Source of the DNA: Entonaema liquescens | Lineage: Eukaryota > Ascomycota > Sordariomycetes > Xylariales > Xylariaceae | Assembly (NCBI GenBank): GCA_902805475.1 | Contig: CADCSX010000005.1 | Coordinates: 755,501-819,500, forward strand | Reading direction: 5' to 3' | DNA length: 64,000 nucleotides | Shown here: piece after piece, positions 8,955 to 21,600 of the stretch | How positions within the stretch are numbered: position 1 is the first letter of the stretch | Layout of the letters: each line of letters begins with the position of its first letter | Notes under the pieces: model-generated | Told to the model about the DNA's origin: nothing | The model's input: only the letters and a program-made list of their open reading frames with translations | Database searches by the model: none | Position numbers and translations under genes: made by a program

Positions 8955-11470
8955 AGCACACAATCACTAGCCAAAAAGGAGATAGTAATTAGAGCTTTAA
9001 ATAGTTATAACTTCAGTACTCAATAATCAGAATCTCCCTGAAGATTTTTCGGGGTTTAAAAGTGTATCTACTGGCTCCCTCATAAAGTGTTGGGGCTATG
9101 GTGACATTATCCGCGCGCTTAATGCGCCGAGTAAAAACATGCACCGCCCCTGTCGCTCTCGCCGTTGAAGAACTGCGCCAGGCCATTTTCTTGACCTACA
9201 TGAACATGTGTATTTATTCCTAAGGAAATATAAAGCGTAACATGGGAAATGTTGAAGAACCATGGAGCTTGAACCAAGGCAGCTCCGAAATCTATGTTCT
9301 CATAATACCTTGTTAGGCTGCCTTCTCGTTCACCCCAGAAAGGCTTTCGAAGGAAGGAATTAAATGGTTGCAAGACTCGATACCGTATACATGGCTGCAT
9401 ATGAATGATCACTTTAATGTTGAATGTTGTTGTAGGTAGGGTTGAAAGAAATGTAATTTGCATTGTCTGCTGGAGAGTGCCTATTGAGCCTACCGTTAGT
9501 GGGGATCTTATAATGCTAGTCTCAGGGGTTAACTGTATACCAGCGAGATCTCTCTTGCATAGATACTCGTATAGTGATTTTTAGCTTATCATGATTCATA
9601 ACTTGGTTCGTTCTTATTAAAATATGATTGATTGTTTTACCTTTGAGCCATCTTTTAACATTCAAGTTTGGGAAGTATCCAAAAAGACACTTCATGTCAT
9701 CCATTGTGGGTAAGTACTTTATAATGCGTTATGATTATTATTATTACACGTAGTTTCTCAATGACGGCGAAGCGATACTCCATTCATTAGAAAGTAATAT
9801 ATGGGTTCTCTGCAAGGTATAACTGCACCTGCGACATAGGGTATTGGCATCGACTATATCTTGATACTCATTTTATCGATGGGGTGAAGCTGCTAGGTAT
9901 AACAGGCAACTATCTAAGTGTTCTGGTACTTAAAGTGAAGGAAAAATGGGACATTAAGGTCGTGAAATTAAAGCTCTGGGAAATAGTGGGCATGCATAGG
10001 CAGTTCTTTATAGAAGAAGTAGAAGTTGATTGATTGTTTCGATCAAAGAACTGCATATTACCAGAAGTCCCTTCACCTGCGAATATAGTAATGTTTCCGA
10101 GGGCTGTTGGTCTGGCTTTATAAGGCTTAGGAATTCGATTACTCTTGCAAGATCATATTCCTTGCAGTTTGTAAGACAATATGACGGCTGTCACATATTT
10201 CAGAGAGCTTCGGGAACTTGCTGTCGAAATCAGTTGAGCATCATCGTTACCAAATTGGTTTACTCCGTAACTGCGACAGTTCTATCTGTAAAAATAGTAT
10301 TTCCATTGTACGGTGGCAGCCGCCGCGATGATTTCTTCGTCTATATAACCTTCATTGATTTCATCCCATTCTTCTTTCGAAAGGCGCATCTTTCCACCTC
10401 AGTCCCAGTTAGCTTCGGGGATACCTTTTAACGCGTTAATCTGTGCAACAATGTAACACATAGGGTTGTCTGCTTGAACGCCTGAATCAATCAAACTAGG
10501 CATTGTGAACTTTTAGCAGATAGTGTTGAGTAGGTAGGTAAGTGGTTAGGGTTAGGTAATGCTATCATGGTGAATATTGATGATAGTTGATTTTGGAAAA
10601 TATGACTACGGTGCAAATTCTTTTTTCTAATAAGAGCATAAACTCTTACCCATAAGCCTCATATCCGGCTTTGCGCCTTTTCTGTTTTTGTTGGCTGTAA
10701 ATCTTGTTATGATCGCTGAGTGAGCGTCCTCCCTTTTTTCCCCGAACCCCTGAATCGCGTGTCCCTATTTTAGAACAGAAGTAGCAAGTCTCGCAGTCTA
10801 GGGAATCCTTCAAATTTGGGGTTTTCATGTCTATGTAAATAAAAAGTTCCTAGTTATTTATTTCGGGATTGTTCCTTTGTTCTGATTCTCCGGGGGACGA
10901 CTTTGCCTATATAAAAAGGAGAAGGGCGTGCTCCGCGGAGATATCTCGTCCGGAGAGTGACCCACTTATTCGGCATTCGGGAGACGGTGTCAGGGAGCCC
11001 CCGTGGCACTTGCTCCAGGGCGTTGAACTGATCCATTTTGGGAGTTTTCGTTACCCAATATGACGCCAGGTGGACGACCAATTGGTCATCGCGTCTTGAA
11101 CATCCCTGGAGAACCTTGAATGTGTTAGTCACGATCTGTAAATATCTTTCTTGGTTCAATCCCTTGGTGCGCCTTGGTTCTGCTTGGTTTTTTTTTTCCG
11201 CTGGTATTACTTTACCCATGACACCATTCCTCTATGGAATGAGAAAGAAAAATTAAACGGTAAAATGCCACTGGCGCCAACGGCTTCCCGAGTCGATAAA
11301 TACGATCTACCCGCCGCCGACACGCCTCCCGCGTTGTTGGCGGGTTGTCGTCACTGACATCCTCTTGCCGTGTTGAAATCCTTTTTGGGCTTCGTGTTCT
11401 TAAATATCTTGGGTAAACAAACGTTAACCGACTCTCTCCAACGGACCTGACTAACCTGGGCGGGACACAA
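8955..11470. other. 2.5-kb intergenic stretch, no gene supported
   Basis: Several short frames on both strands (for example 9119-9463 minus, 10030-10431 plus, 10854-11219 minus) have no recognisable motif, no clear splice partners and unremarkable composition. The last few hundred bases before 11471 are more GC-rich and pyrimidine-rich and probably include the promoter and leader of the HPP gene. A two-unit GGTTAGGGTTAGG stretch lies near 10544. Confidence 0.5.
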
Positions 11471-12442
11471 ATGCCTCTCCAACCGTCAAAATGGCACTTC
11501 GAAATCGACCAGTACCTTAATCCGTGGATACCAGCCGCGCCATGGAATCATATACCATATCCCATCGCTCATTTCTTCGGCCATAGGTCAGAGCATCATC
11601 AGCGACCGCTAGGCAATATTGCCATGATTTTTGGGCATTTATTGGAGTTTTCTGTTCCCTAACGATCATCGAAGCGGTGGGCCATGCCATCCCCTCTTTT
11701 GAGGAGCACGGTGCTCCTATCATCATCGGCAGTTTTGTGAGTTCCGACCGGGCTGGCTTTTTGTGTCTCATCTCCTCAGCTTGCAGGGAGAAGTTGACTA
11801 ATCATCGATTTTAAGGGCGCCGCCGCGGTTCTTGAATTCTACGCCATCGAGTCCCCTCTTGCGCAGCCTCGCAATGCGGTCCTCGGCCAGTTCTTTTCGT
11901 CCCTAATCGGCGTTGCGATCAGGAAACTTTTTGCACTCGGCCCCATGTCAAATGAAGTGACTTGGGTCGCCGGCTCGCTGAGCTGCTCTTGTGCGGTCGC
12001 ATTTATGGCTCTGACTGGCACCGTGCATCCGCCTGCGGGAGCCACGGCTTTACTAGCGGTAGTTGACGAAGGTGTCGTACACCTGGGATGGTTTTTGCTA
12101 CCTGTTGTACTCCTCGGTTGCGTATTGATGCAGTGCGTGGCTCTACTTTTGAATAATATTCAGAGGCGATTCCCCGTTTACTGGTGGACTCCAGCGGAGG
12201 TTGGCCGGAGGAAGCAGCAGCAGCAGCAACAAATACAAGAAAAGAATAGCAACAGCAGCGATAGTGGTAGTGATACTGGGGCCAAGCTTGAGACTACTAC
12301 GACACGTCGTATGGAAGAAGGGAAGATTGTCATAGAGCCATCGAAGGTAATTATAACGAGGGGGCACGTGGTTGTTCCAGACGACATATACTTATCGCCT
12401 GAAGAGAAGATGTTTTTAGAGGAACTGAGCGAAAGGTTATAG
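11471..12442 (+). pseudogene. HPP family transmembrane protein with a one-base frameshift
   Basis: The start at 11471 gives D-Q-Y-L-N-P-W-I-P then P-I-A-H-F-F-G-H-R, the usual fungal HPP opening, and G-N-I-A-M-I-F. At 11628-11632 a run of five T lacks one base: the expected W-A-F-I-G-V-F continues in another frame to 11736. An intron of 79 bp (11737-11815, GTGAGT...TTTAAG) follows, then exon 11816-12442 with the diagnostic S-P-L-A-Q-P-R-N and T-G-T-V-H-P-P-A-G-A-T-A motifs. Four or five hydrophobic helices are readable, then a Gln-rich and Ser-rich cytosolic tail ending E-L-S-E-R-L. HPP proteins are integral membrane proteins; a nitrite-transport role is known for some plant/cyanobacterial members, none assigned here. 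The single indel in a homopolymer may be an assembly error; if real, the gene is broken after about 54 residues. Confidence 0.8.
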
Positions 12443-13002
12443 ATTATGAATTATGAACTAAGCAATAACTATAGGATATTAAAGTCGAGTTTACGAAGTG
12501 AATAAGTGCGTGTACTCTACAATAGGTGCTATGTCTACCTTACCTAGGAAGTAGATATTGACTTGCGTGCAACAGCCATGCAAGCCACCCAAATCGTGTA
12601 ATTAAGCTTGTAACAAGTTACACGACAACTCTGTTGCTCAACCATCGGGAGGTTTGATCGTGACACCTGCCTCGGAAGTAACAATGTAGGAAATGACCCA
12701 CAGCGCCATTAGCCGCTAACACACCCCGAGTCTTCCCCGAAATACGTATATGTTACTGGTATCCACCACATCTATGAGGCTCTGATCGGGTTTCCGGGAA
12801 TCTGGATACGAGCTAGGGGTAGTACTACTTAGTGTCTGACTAGCCGGAGTACCCAATCGTGATGCGGATGGTTAATTATAGTAGCGCGTTGAATTTTACT
12901 GTCGACTTACACAGGTAATACAACATCTAGTAGACGTACTTGTGCTGACTTTAAGATGCAATTTCAAGCCATACGTGATGACGTTACCCGCAAGCGGGTC
13001 GT
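12443..13002. other. intergenic, no gene seen
   Basis: Follows the HPP stop. A frame at 12896-13195 (minus) overlaps the dispersed repeat and is not considered a gene. Confidence 0.5.
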
Positions 13003-13136
13003 CAGGGGTCTCACTTAAGACCCCCTTTAAATAAAGAAGCTGTTTAGTATGAATAGCTCTGACTTCAGAGCTATCATAGTTAGAGTTCCTTGCGGAACAA
13101 CAAAGTTGTTTCCTCACCTTTTGGTTTGCCTCATGA
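13003..13136. repeat. Dispersed hairpin-rich repeat, copy 1
   Basis: About 134 bp that recurs at 47344-47479 at roughly 80% identity, with similarity ending abruptly on both sides. The copy contains consecutive perfect short hairpins: GGGTCT...AGACCC at its left end, AGCTCTG...CAGAGCT in the middle, GTTCC...GGAAC, and AACAAC...GTTGTT. Differences from copy 2 are mostly transitions. No coding frame spans it. It could be a small non-autonomous element or a structured RNA relic. Confidence 0.75.
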
Positions 13137-13349
13137 TACGGGTTATTAAATAAAATGGATAATCGCTGACAGTGAGATATTGCCCAGTGAAGCATTAACT
13201 TATATCAAGGATACTTCCCTTGCTGATAAGTTGAGAGGGACGGCTCCGGGAAGGTGAGATGATTTAGCACGTTCGGATTTTGCTAAGCAGGGGTGATATG
13301 TCTGATCAACGCGAACGTGCGAATTACCGGCCGCCCTCTGATTGCACCA

Positions 13350-13604
13350 TTAATGTAGTGCTTTCTTCAATTCCTCACGAAGCAAGTCCACATCACTCAC
13401 CTTGCCTTGGCCATCCAGGCGTAACCTTTGTGCTTGTGCTTTCTTACGAGAGCAAATCGGGCACTTGGTGTCAAGGGGCTCTACCGGGTTTTCACCTATA
13501 GGAGAATCTTTTACTTTTGCTTCAGTAGAACGCTCGCTTCTAACTACGACAACTGTGCCGCAACGCCCACAGATCTTGCGAAGCAAGTTAGGAGCCTCGG
13601 ACAT
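13350..13604 (-). CDS. Small zinc-ribbon-like hypothetical protein
   Basis: 84 residues from an ATG, with two Cys pairs: C-G-R-C at residues 12-15 and C-P-I-C at about 48-51, spaced to bind one zinc ion. After the second pair comes a basic R-K-K-A-Q-A-Q-R-L-R-L helix. I do not recognise the family. A GTGAGT donor-like site after the D-G-Q-G-K codons (about 13399) means the last 14 residues could be intronic and the protein could end differently. The C-P-x-C plus K-A-x-x-x-R-x-R-L ending resembles the small protein at 47821-48057, and both lie 200-350 bp beyond a copy of the same dispersed repeat. Confidence 0.5.
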   Translation of the reverse strand: MSEAPNLLRKICGRCGTVVVVRSERSTEAKVKDSPIGENPVEPLDTKCPICSRKKAQAQRLRLDGQGKVSDVDLLREELKKALH

Positions 13605-14316
13605 GGTGAAAAACTTTCAAGATAGCTGTAAAAACTTGGGAAGTGTGTCAGGGGTTCTGGATTTGGGTAGGAGGTTTGATCGGGGATATCAATCAAGCAT
13701 CTCTCTATCATCGAGAAGACAGAGATTCATCAATATTATATATTAATTAAGCACTTGACCGTACAGTTAGCATATCCTGAGATTCTTGACATGTTCGCTG
13801 GTGAAAAGTCTGTAGGTACTATTGTCACCGTACACCACACGAAAGTGGGAATAGTCGCAGAAATTCTCTGGGAAGGTTTATTTCGGTCCGCTTGCACTAT
13901 TTTGGGGAACAACTCCTTTATTTGTTAAAAAGGAACAGATCAGCTTTTCACATTGTCCTAGTTGATAATTCTTGTTCCCTTTTTCTTCCTCTTAGCCAAG
14001 TCAGTTTGAGTGAGTAGCCACATATTTGTCGACACCTTGACAGTTAGATAGACCATATATAGGCGATGAATCGGATACATATTTATTTTAAATATCACTT
14101 TGAACTTCTCCGGTAAGTATGAAATACCATTGAAGTCACCAACTCTTATTGACGTTCAAAGCATCGTTTCCCCGAAGCTAGTCTCGTAGCACGGACTCGT
14201 CTTTTCCTCTCCTAAGAAGCTATATTTCTATACACTAGGTATACAATTTAAAGGGTTACTGATTTTTATTTATCCTTAAACTTAAACTTAGACTATTTTT
14301 ATTAAAGTTTATATTA
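13605..14316. other. intergenic left flank of the AT-rich element
   Basis: No gene. Base composition is ordinary until about 14230 and falls to AT-rich just before the inverted repeat at 14317. Confidence 0.5.
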
Positions 14317-14388
14317 GTGCTGTCTACACAAGTTCGACGTAACATCCCCAAAAAGGTGCTGCGCATTGATTAAAAAAACAGGTAATAA
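14317..14388 (+). repeat. Left terminal inverted repeat of the AT-rich element
   Basis: Matches 24340-24408 in inverted orientation with only transition differences. It retains normal C and G where the interior does not. Confidence 0.88.
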
Positions 14389-16457
14389 TTAAAAATTTAA
14401 CCGAAATATTTCTGTTTAAATATATTTTTTACTAAAAATTAAATAATATTAATTAAAATAATATTTTTAATTATTAAATATAAAAACTTTAAAATTTATT
14501 TATTAAAATATTAATTTAATATTATTAATTTTTAAATTTTTTTAAATAATTAAAAAATTTTTATAATTAAAAAATTATTAATTATTACCGGATTTATTTA
14601 TTTAAAAACTTATTTTTATTTAAAAAATTATTTAACTTTTTTAAATTAATTTAAATTATACATTTTAAGATTAAATTTTTATTAATATTTTTTAAATATT
14701 ATAAAAAATTTTATTATTATTAATTAAAATAAATTTGTTATTTATAATATTTATTTAAATTAATTTAAAATAATTTAAATATATTAATTTACTTATAATT
14801 TTAATATTTAAAAATTAATAAAAAAAATTTTAAAAATAAATATTATTAAAAAAACTTTTTTAAATAATAATATTTAATAATTTTATTAAATTTAATTTTT
14901 ATAATTTAAATATAATTATATATTACATATAATCTTAACATTTAAATTTTAAAAAATATATTAATTTTATTTAATATAATTTTAAATAATTTTTAATTTT
15001 TATTTAATTTATAAATAATATATTTTATAATTAATATTTAATTATTTAAAAAATTTCTTTTTAAATTAATAAATTTATTAAATATAATTATATTAAAGTT
15101 ATTTAAATTTAATTTATTATATATATTTAAAACCGTTTTTATATATTTTATATAAATAAAATATTTTTTTATAAATATATTTTTAAATATAAATATTTTT
15201 AACTTTTTTATTAATTATATTATTAATTTATTATAAAAAAAGTAATTTATAATATCATTTTATATATTATTATTATTTTTTATAACATTATTATTATTAT
15301 TTTTACTTTTTTATAATTAAATTAAATTTAAATTAAAATTATTAAATTTATAATTTTAAATGATTAATAATTTATTATTTATATTTTTAATATTATTATT
15401 ATTTTATAAAAATAATAATAAAATATTATTTTAAATTATTTAATAATTTATAAAATTATTATATAATATTAATAAGTTTATAAATTTATTTTATAATATT
15501 AAAATTATAAAAATATATTTATAATTAATATATATTAAATATTTATTAAAAAAAATTTATTATATTATATTTAATATATTAATTTTTAATAATAAAATTT
15601 AAATATTAAAAATAAATTATAATTAAAAAAATTAAAGTTTTTTTTATTATTAAAAAATATTATTTTTTTAATAATTATCTTTTTTATATAAAATTAAATT
15701 ATAATAAATATAAAATAAAAGTAAAATTATATATGTTAATATATATATTTAAAATAATATATATATTTTTTTTAATAATTAAAACTTTTATTATATTTAT
15801 TATTTTTTTTATTGATATTATTAATTTTTTATAATTATTAATAAAAAATTAAATATTATTATTATAATATAAGATTAATTTAAATAATTAAAAAATATTA
15901 TTTATTAACTAATTTAAATATTTATATTTTATAATAATTTTTTTTAATTTTTTAAGAAAATTTTTAAAAAAAAAATTAAATTTAAATTTTTCTTTTTAAT
16001 AATATTAATATAAAATAGAATTTTATAATAATTACGTTATTTTAAAGTTATTAATAATAATTTTTAAGTTTATTATTTTTTATATTTAAAAAAAAATAAT
16101 AAAAAAACTTACTTTATTAATTCTTTATTTAATATATTAATAAAACATTTATTAATTAATAATTATATAATATTTAATAAAATATAATTTTATATAAATT
16201 TTATTTTTTATATTAATTTATAGAAAAGATAAAATTTTATTAAAAATTTAATTATTTTAAAAAATATTTTATTATTTAATTTTAAAAATTTAATAATATA
16301 TTTTTAAATTTACTTTTAAATAATTAAATAATTTAATTAATTAATGTTTTTTTTTTATTTAAAATTATTAAATTATTATTATTTTTATAAAATAAATTAT
16401 TAAAAATATTTTTAATTAAAAAAACTTTTTATAAACTTTATTTCTTTAATTTAAATG

Positions 16458-16460
<3 letters not shown>

Positions 16461-16497
<37 letters not shown>

Positions 16498-16500
16498 TAA
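16461..16500. repeat. (TTA)n microsatellite
   Basis: About a dozen TTA units inside the RIP-mutated block, followed by an inverted AAT-rich stretch. Confidence 0.8.
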
Positions 16501-18398
16501 TAATAACAATAATAATAATAATAATATTATAATTAAAATAATTTGTAAATATAATATTTAAAATATATTTAATTTTAATAAAAAAAACGATTTATTATAT
16601 ATGTTTATTAATAATTATATATATTATAAAATATATTTATATAATTAATAAATATATAATTTCTTAAATTATATAAAAGATAATTTAAAAAACTTATATT
16701 TACATTATTATTTTTTTATATTTTTTTTATAATAATATTTTTTTTTTATTAAACTTTTTTTCCTACCACTAATTTAAAAAAAATAACCACCGTATTAATT
16801 ATATTAAACCTTTTTTAATTATTAATTAATAAAATAATTCTAAATTTTATAATATATAATTATATTAAAATATAATTAATATAATTTTAAAAAATATTTT
16901 AATTTTATATATTTAAATTTATAATTATTTATATATTAATAATTATTAATATAATTAATATATAAATAATTATAATTTAAAATAAAAATATATAATATTT
17001 TTAACAATAATATTAAATTAAAATATTAATTTAATAAATAATATTTATGTTTATTATTATTATAACGGCAATAAAACGCGTTGTTTTTTTGTAAGTATAT
17101 AAAGTTTTTAATAATATAATATATTATATATATATATTAATTAAAAATTAGCAACTTTATTAACATTAATATTAACACCCGGGTTAATATCCGTTTTGTT
17201 TTTTACTTTTATTTTATTTTTTGTTTTTACGTTAATAAAATTTATAATTATTATTATTGGTTTAAAATTAATTTATTATATAAATTTATATAAATTTATA
17301 TAAATTTATATTTAAATAAAAGTAAATTAATATTTAAATTAATTTTAAAAATAAATTAATAATATTATTTACTGTAAAAAAAAAAGAAAAAAAGTAATAA
17401 TATATATAATAATTGTTTTTAAAGAAAGAAAAAATAACAAAATTATTAATAATAAATAAAAAACTTTATTACGTGGCGTATTTAAATTTATAAATAAAAT
17501 AAATTAATTATAATTATTTACCAACATTTATAAAAACTTTTTAAATTATAAATTATAATTATATACGTAAATATATATTTTAATAAACGTAATTATAATT
17601 ATTATAATAAATATTTATAATAAATATAATTATAATATTTTTAAAATACATAAATATTTATTATAATTCAAATAATTATAACATTATAAATATACAAATA
17701 TTTATTATAATTTAAATAATTATAATATTATAAATATATAATTATTTATTATAATTATAATTTATTTTTATACCATTTTTTTATATAATTATTAAATATT
17801 ATTAAATCGAAAATATAATATTAAAATTTTTTATACGTATAAAAATTTCTTAAAAAAATAACTTTATATTTATTATAAAATAATATATTAAAATATATAT
17901 TTTAATAATTAATTATTATTTAATAATAAAATAATTAAAAATACAACACGTTATTTAAAATAAAAAAAAAATTTAATTAAAATTTTATAAGTTATAATAA
18001 AGTTTTTAATTATATAAAATAAAAGTTAATATATATAATTATAAATTAATTTTTAAAATTTAATATATAAATAAATTTATTAAAATATTTCCGTACGTAT
18101 AAAAAATATTAATATTATATTTTATATTTAATTAAATTTAATAAATATATAAAAAAACGAAATAAAATAATTAAATTATTAAATATAAAATTAATAAAAT
18201 TATTTAAATAAAAATAAATAATGTTATTTATAAAATTCTTTTTATATTTATATTTAATTTAATTTAATATTTACTTATATAATTTTATTTTTAACGTTTA
18301 TAATTTTAACAATTACGGTATAATAAGATTAATGTTAAGAAATTATTTAAATAAATTTATATTTTATAAAAAAGTTTTTAATTATTAAAAACTTTAAA

Positions 18399-18668
18399 TA
18401 AACATTAAAAGTTTTTAAAAATTAATTGGAAATTATAATATTAAAAGTTTTTAAAAGTTAATTAAAAATAATAATATTAAAAACTTTTAAAAATTAATTA
18501 AAAGTTATAATATTAAAAGTTTTCGAAAATTAATTAAAAGTTATAATATTAAAAACTTTTAAAAATTAATTAAAAGTTATAATATTAAAGATTTTTAAAG
18601 ATTAATTAAAGATTATAATATTAAAGATTTTTAAAAATTAATTAAAAATTATAATATTAAAAGTTTTT
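18399..18668. repeat. ~36-bp tandem repeat array in the AT-rich block
   Basis: About seven diverged copies of a unit of roughly 36 bp built from ATTAAAAGTTTTTAAA and a TTAATTAAAAGTTATA part. The copies differ mainly by A/G and C/T changes, as expected for a minisatellite after RIP. Confidence 0.75.
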
Positions 18669-21600
18669 GAAAAATTTAAAAATAAAATAAAAATATATTT
18701 ATTAATTTTATAATTTTATTATTAATTTTAATAATAATATTATTTAATTAAAAAACCTTATTTTTTATGGAAATTTATAAGGATTAAAGGTAATTATATT
18801 ATAAAAATATTAATGGTTTAAATATTTAATACTTTTAATAATTAAAATAAAAATATAAATTCTTTTTATTAATTTATTTATAATATTATTTAATTTCCCG
18901 TAATTATATTAATTAAAATTTAAATATATATTTATTATATTAATTAAAACTTTATATTTATATATAATATTAATTATTAATTTATATCTTTACAAATTCC
19001 CCCGTAAAAAATTATATTAATTTAATGAAATTTTACCATTTTACATAAACTTTACATTTATTTATACCATTTTTTGTTACTTTTTTTTTCACTATTATTA
19101 TAATTTTATTTATTTACTTTAATCGTTTTTTTACTTTTATAATTAAAAACAAATTTATATTATATATAATAACATATAAATTTTTAAAAAACAAAATAAA
19201 AAAATCTTAACATAATAATATTTATTATATTAATAATATAATATAAATTTAATTTTATTTTTTTTACAAAACTTTAATATCATTTAAAAAATTCTTAAAT
19301 ATATCCATTAATATATTACATTTTTTTACTTAAAAAATAAATATTTATTAATTAAAAAAAAATAAAATAATTATATAATTTAATATTTTTAACATTATTA
19401 AACCAAATTTATTATTATTAAAAATTTCTTATTTACCAAAAGTTTTTATTTTTATAATAAATCATTTATAAAATATTTTAAATTTTAAAATTTAAAATAA
19501 TAAAACTTAAAATAATAAATTTATATGTTATATTTTTATTTTTTTTATTATATTAACAATATTAATTTTTTAAAATTATATGTTAAAAATAAATTTAATA
19601 AAATTATAAAATCTTTATTAATTAATATAAAAATTTTTTTTTTAAATTAATAAAAAAGTTAAAAAAATAATAAATAACATATAAAAATAAAAATTATTTA
19701 ATAATATAAAAATATAATATAATATTTATTTTTTATTTATATTTTTAATAATATATAAAAATATTATTTTTAATAATTTTAAAAATGTTATAGGTTTTAT
19801 AATAATAGTATTATTAATTATTATAAATAATTAAACTTTATAACAATAATAATTTTTATTATTTTTCATTAAAAGAAATTTAATTTTACATAATTTAAAA
19901 CTTAATTTATTTATTAAATATATTATTAAAATAATAAATTCTTTTTTAATAAATTAAAAAAATAAGAATTTTAATTTTTATTACCATATATAAAATGTTT
20001 ATTTTATTTTATATTTAATTATAAAAGATAAAAAAAAATTAAATTTTTAATTAATAAATAAAAACTAAATTTTCATTAATAGTTAAATTGTTTTAAATAT
20101 AATTTAATTAATATTTCCATTGTAAAATATAATCTTTTTTTACGTTTATTAATTAATATAAATTTTGATTTTTATAATATAAAAATTTATAAAAGTTATA
20201 TATAAAAAAATTAAAATTATTAATATATTAATTAAAAATTTTATTTATTATATTTAACATATTAAAAAATTCGCTTTATTTTTATTCGAAATTTTTTTAA
20301 ATTTATATTTAATAATATGGAATATTATATAATAAAAAGTTAATATATGGTTATTAAATATTAAAAAAAATTTTAAAATATAAGAATTTAATAATTTTAA
20401 AAAGTATTTTTTTTATATTAATTAAACGTTTTAATTTAAATTATAATAAAGATATTATTATATTTGAGGAATATATTATTATATTCGATAAAAAAACCGT
20501 AAAAACGGGAATTTTAAAAAATATAAAAAATAAAAGTAAAAAAATGTAAAATCGAAATAAAATAAAATAAATAACCTTTTTAATAAAACGCGTTTATATT
20601 TCATTTTTAATAATTTTTATAAAATTTATTATATTTTAAACTTTATTAATAACATTTATTTAATATAATTTAATTAAAAATTAATTTTATAAATTTATTT
20701 AAATAATAATAAAACCTTAAATTTTAATTTCATAATTATTAATATAAAATATATTTTTTTAACATTTTACTTTTTTTATTTTTATTAAATATTATTATTT
20801 TAAATTATTTTTTTTTATTTTATTAATATTATTTTATTTAAAATATTTAAAACGATTTACGTAATTTACGTAATAAATTTAATTATTAATGTTAATAAAA
20901 TATATACGTATAATAATTAAAATAAAATTATAAAAACTTTAAAAAATTATATAAATTATAATATTTAATATTAAAACTTTAATCGTTTTTTTTTTTATTT
21001 ACATTTAATATTAATTATTATTATTTATTTATAAATTATATATTTTATTAATATTCTTTATATATTAATAATATAAATAATTTTAAAATTATTATAATAT
21101 TTAAAACGGTAATTAATATTTTCGTTTTAATTTTAATTAATATTATTTTTATTTTTTTATTTATTATTTTTACTTTATTTATTATGGTTTTCGATGATTT
21201 TATTAAAATTAAAATTTAATTAATAATTTAAGCTTTTTCCGAAAACCGATTTAAATCGATTAAAAACGTTATTAAATATTTTAACATATTATATAAGCGT
21301 ATTTTAAACTAATATAACAAGTCTTACTTTTATAGTAAAAATAATAATAATAATATTATTTTTACCAATTTTTAAAAAATAATTTTTTACGTATAATTTC
21401 ACTAATTAATCAAAGCCGATTATTATATTAATTTAAATATTATTTAACGTATTATTAATTAAATTATTTTATTTAATTATAATATACGTTTCCATTTTAA
21501 ATACATTCGATGGTAATAAATAACCCGGTTTTTAAAATAAAATCATTATATTTTTAAATAAATTTAAAGTTAATTAATATTAATTACTCGTAAATTAATT

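Noticed and set aside
10544..10556. Telomere-like GGTTAGGGTTAGG
   Set aside because: Only two units, expected by chance; no array and no subtelomeric features around it.
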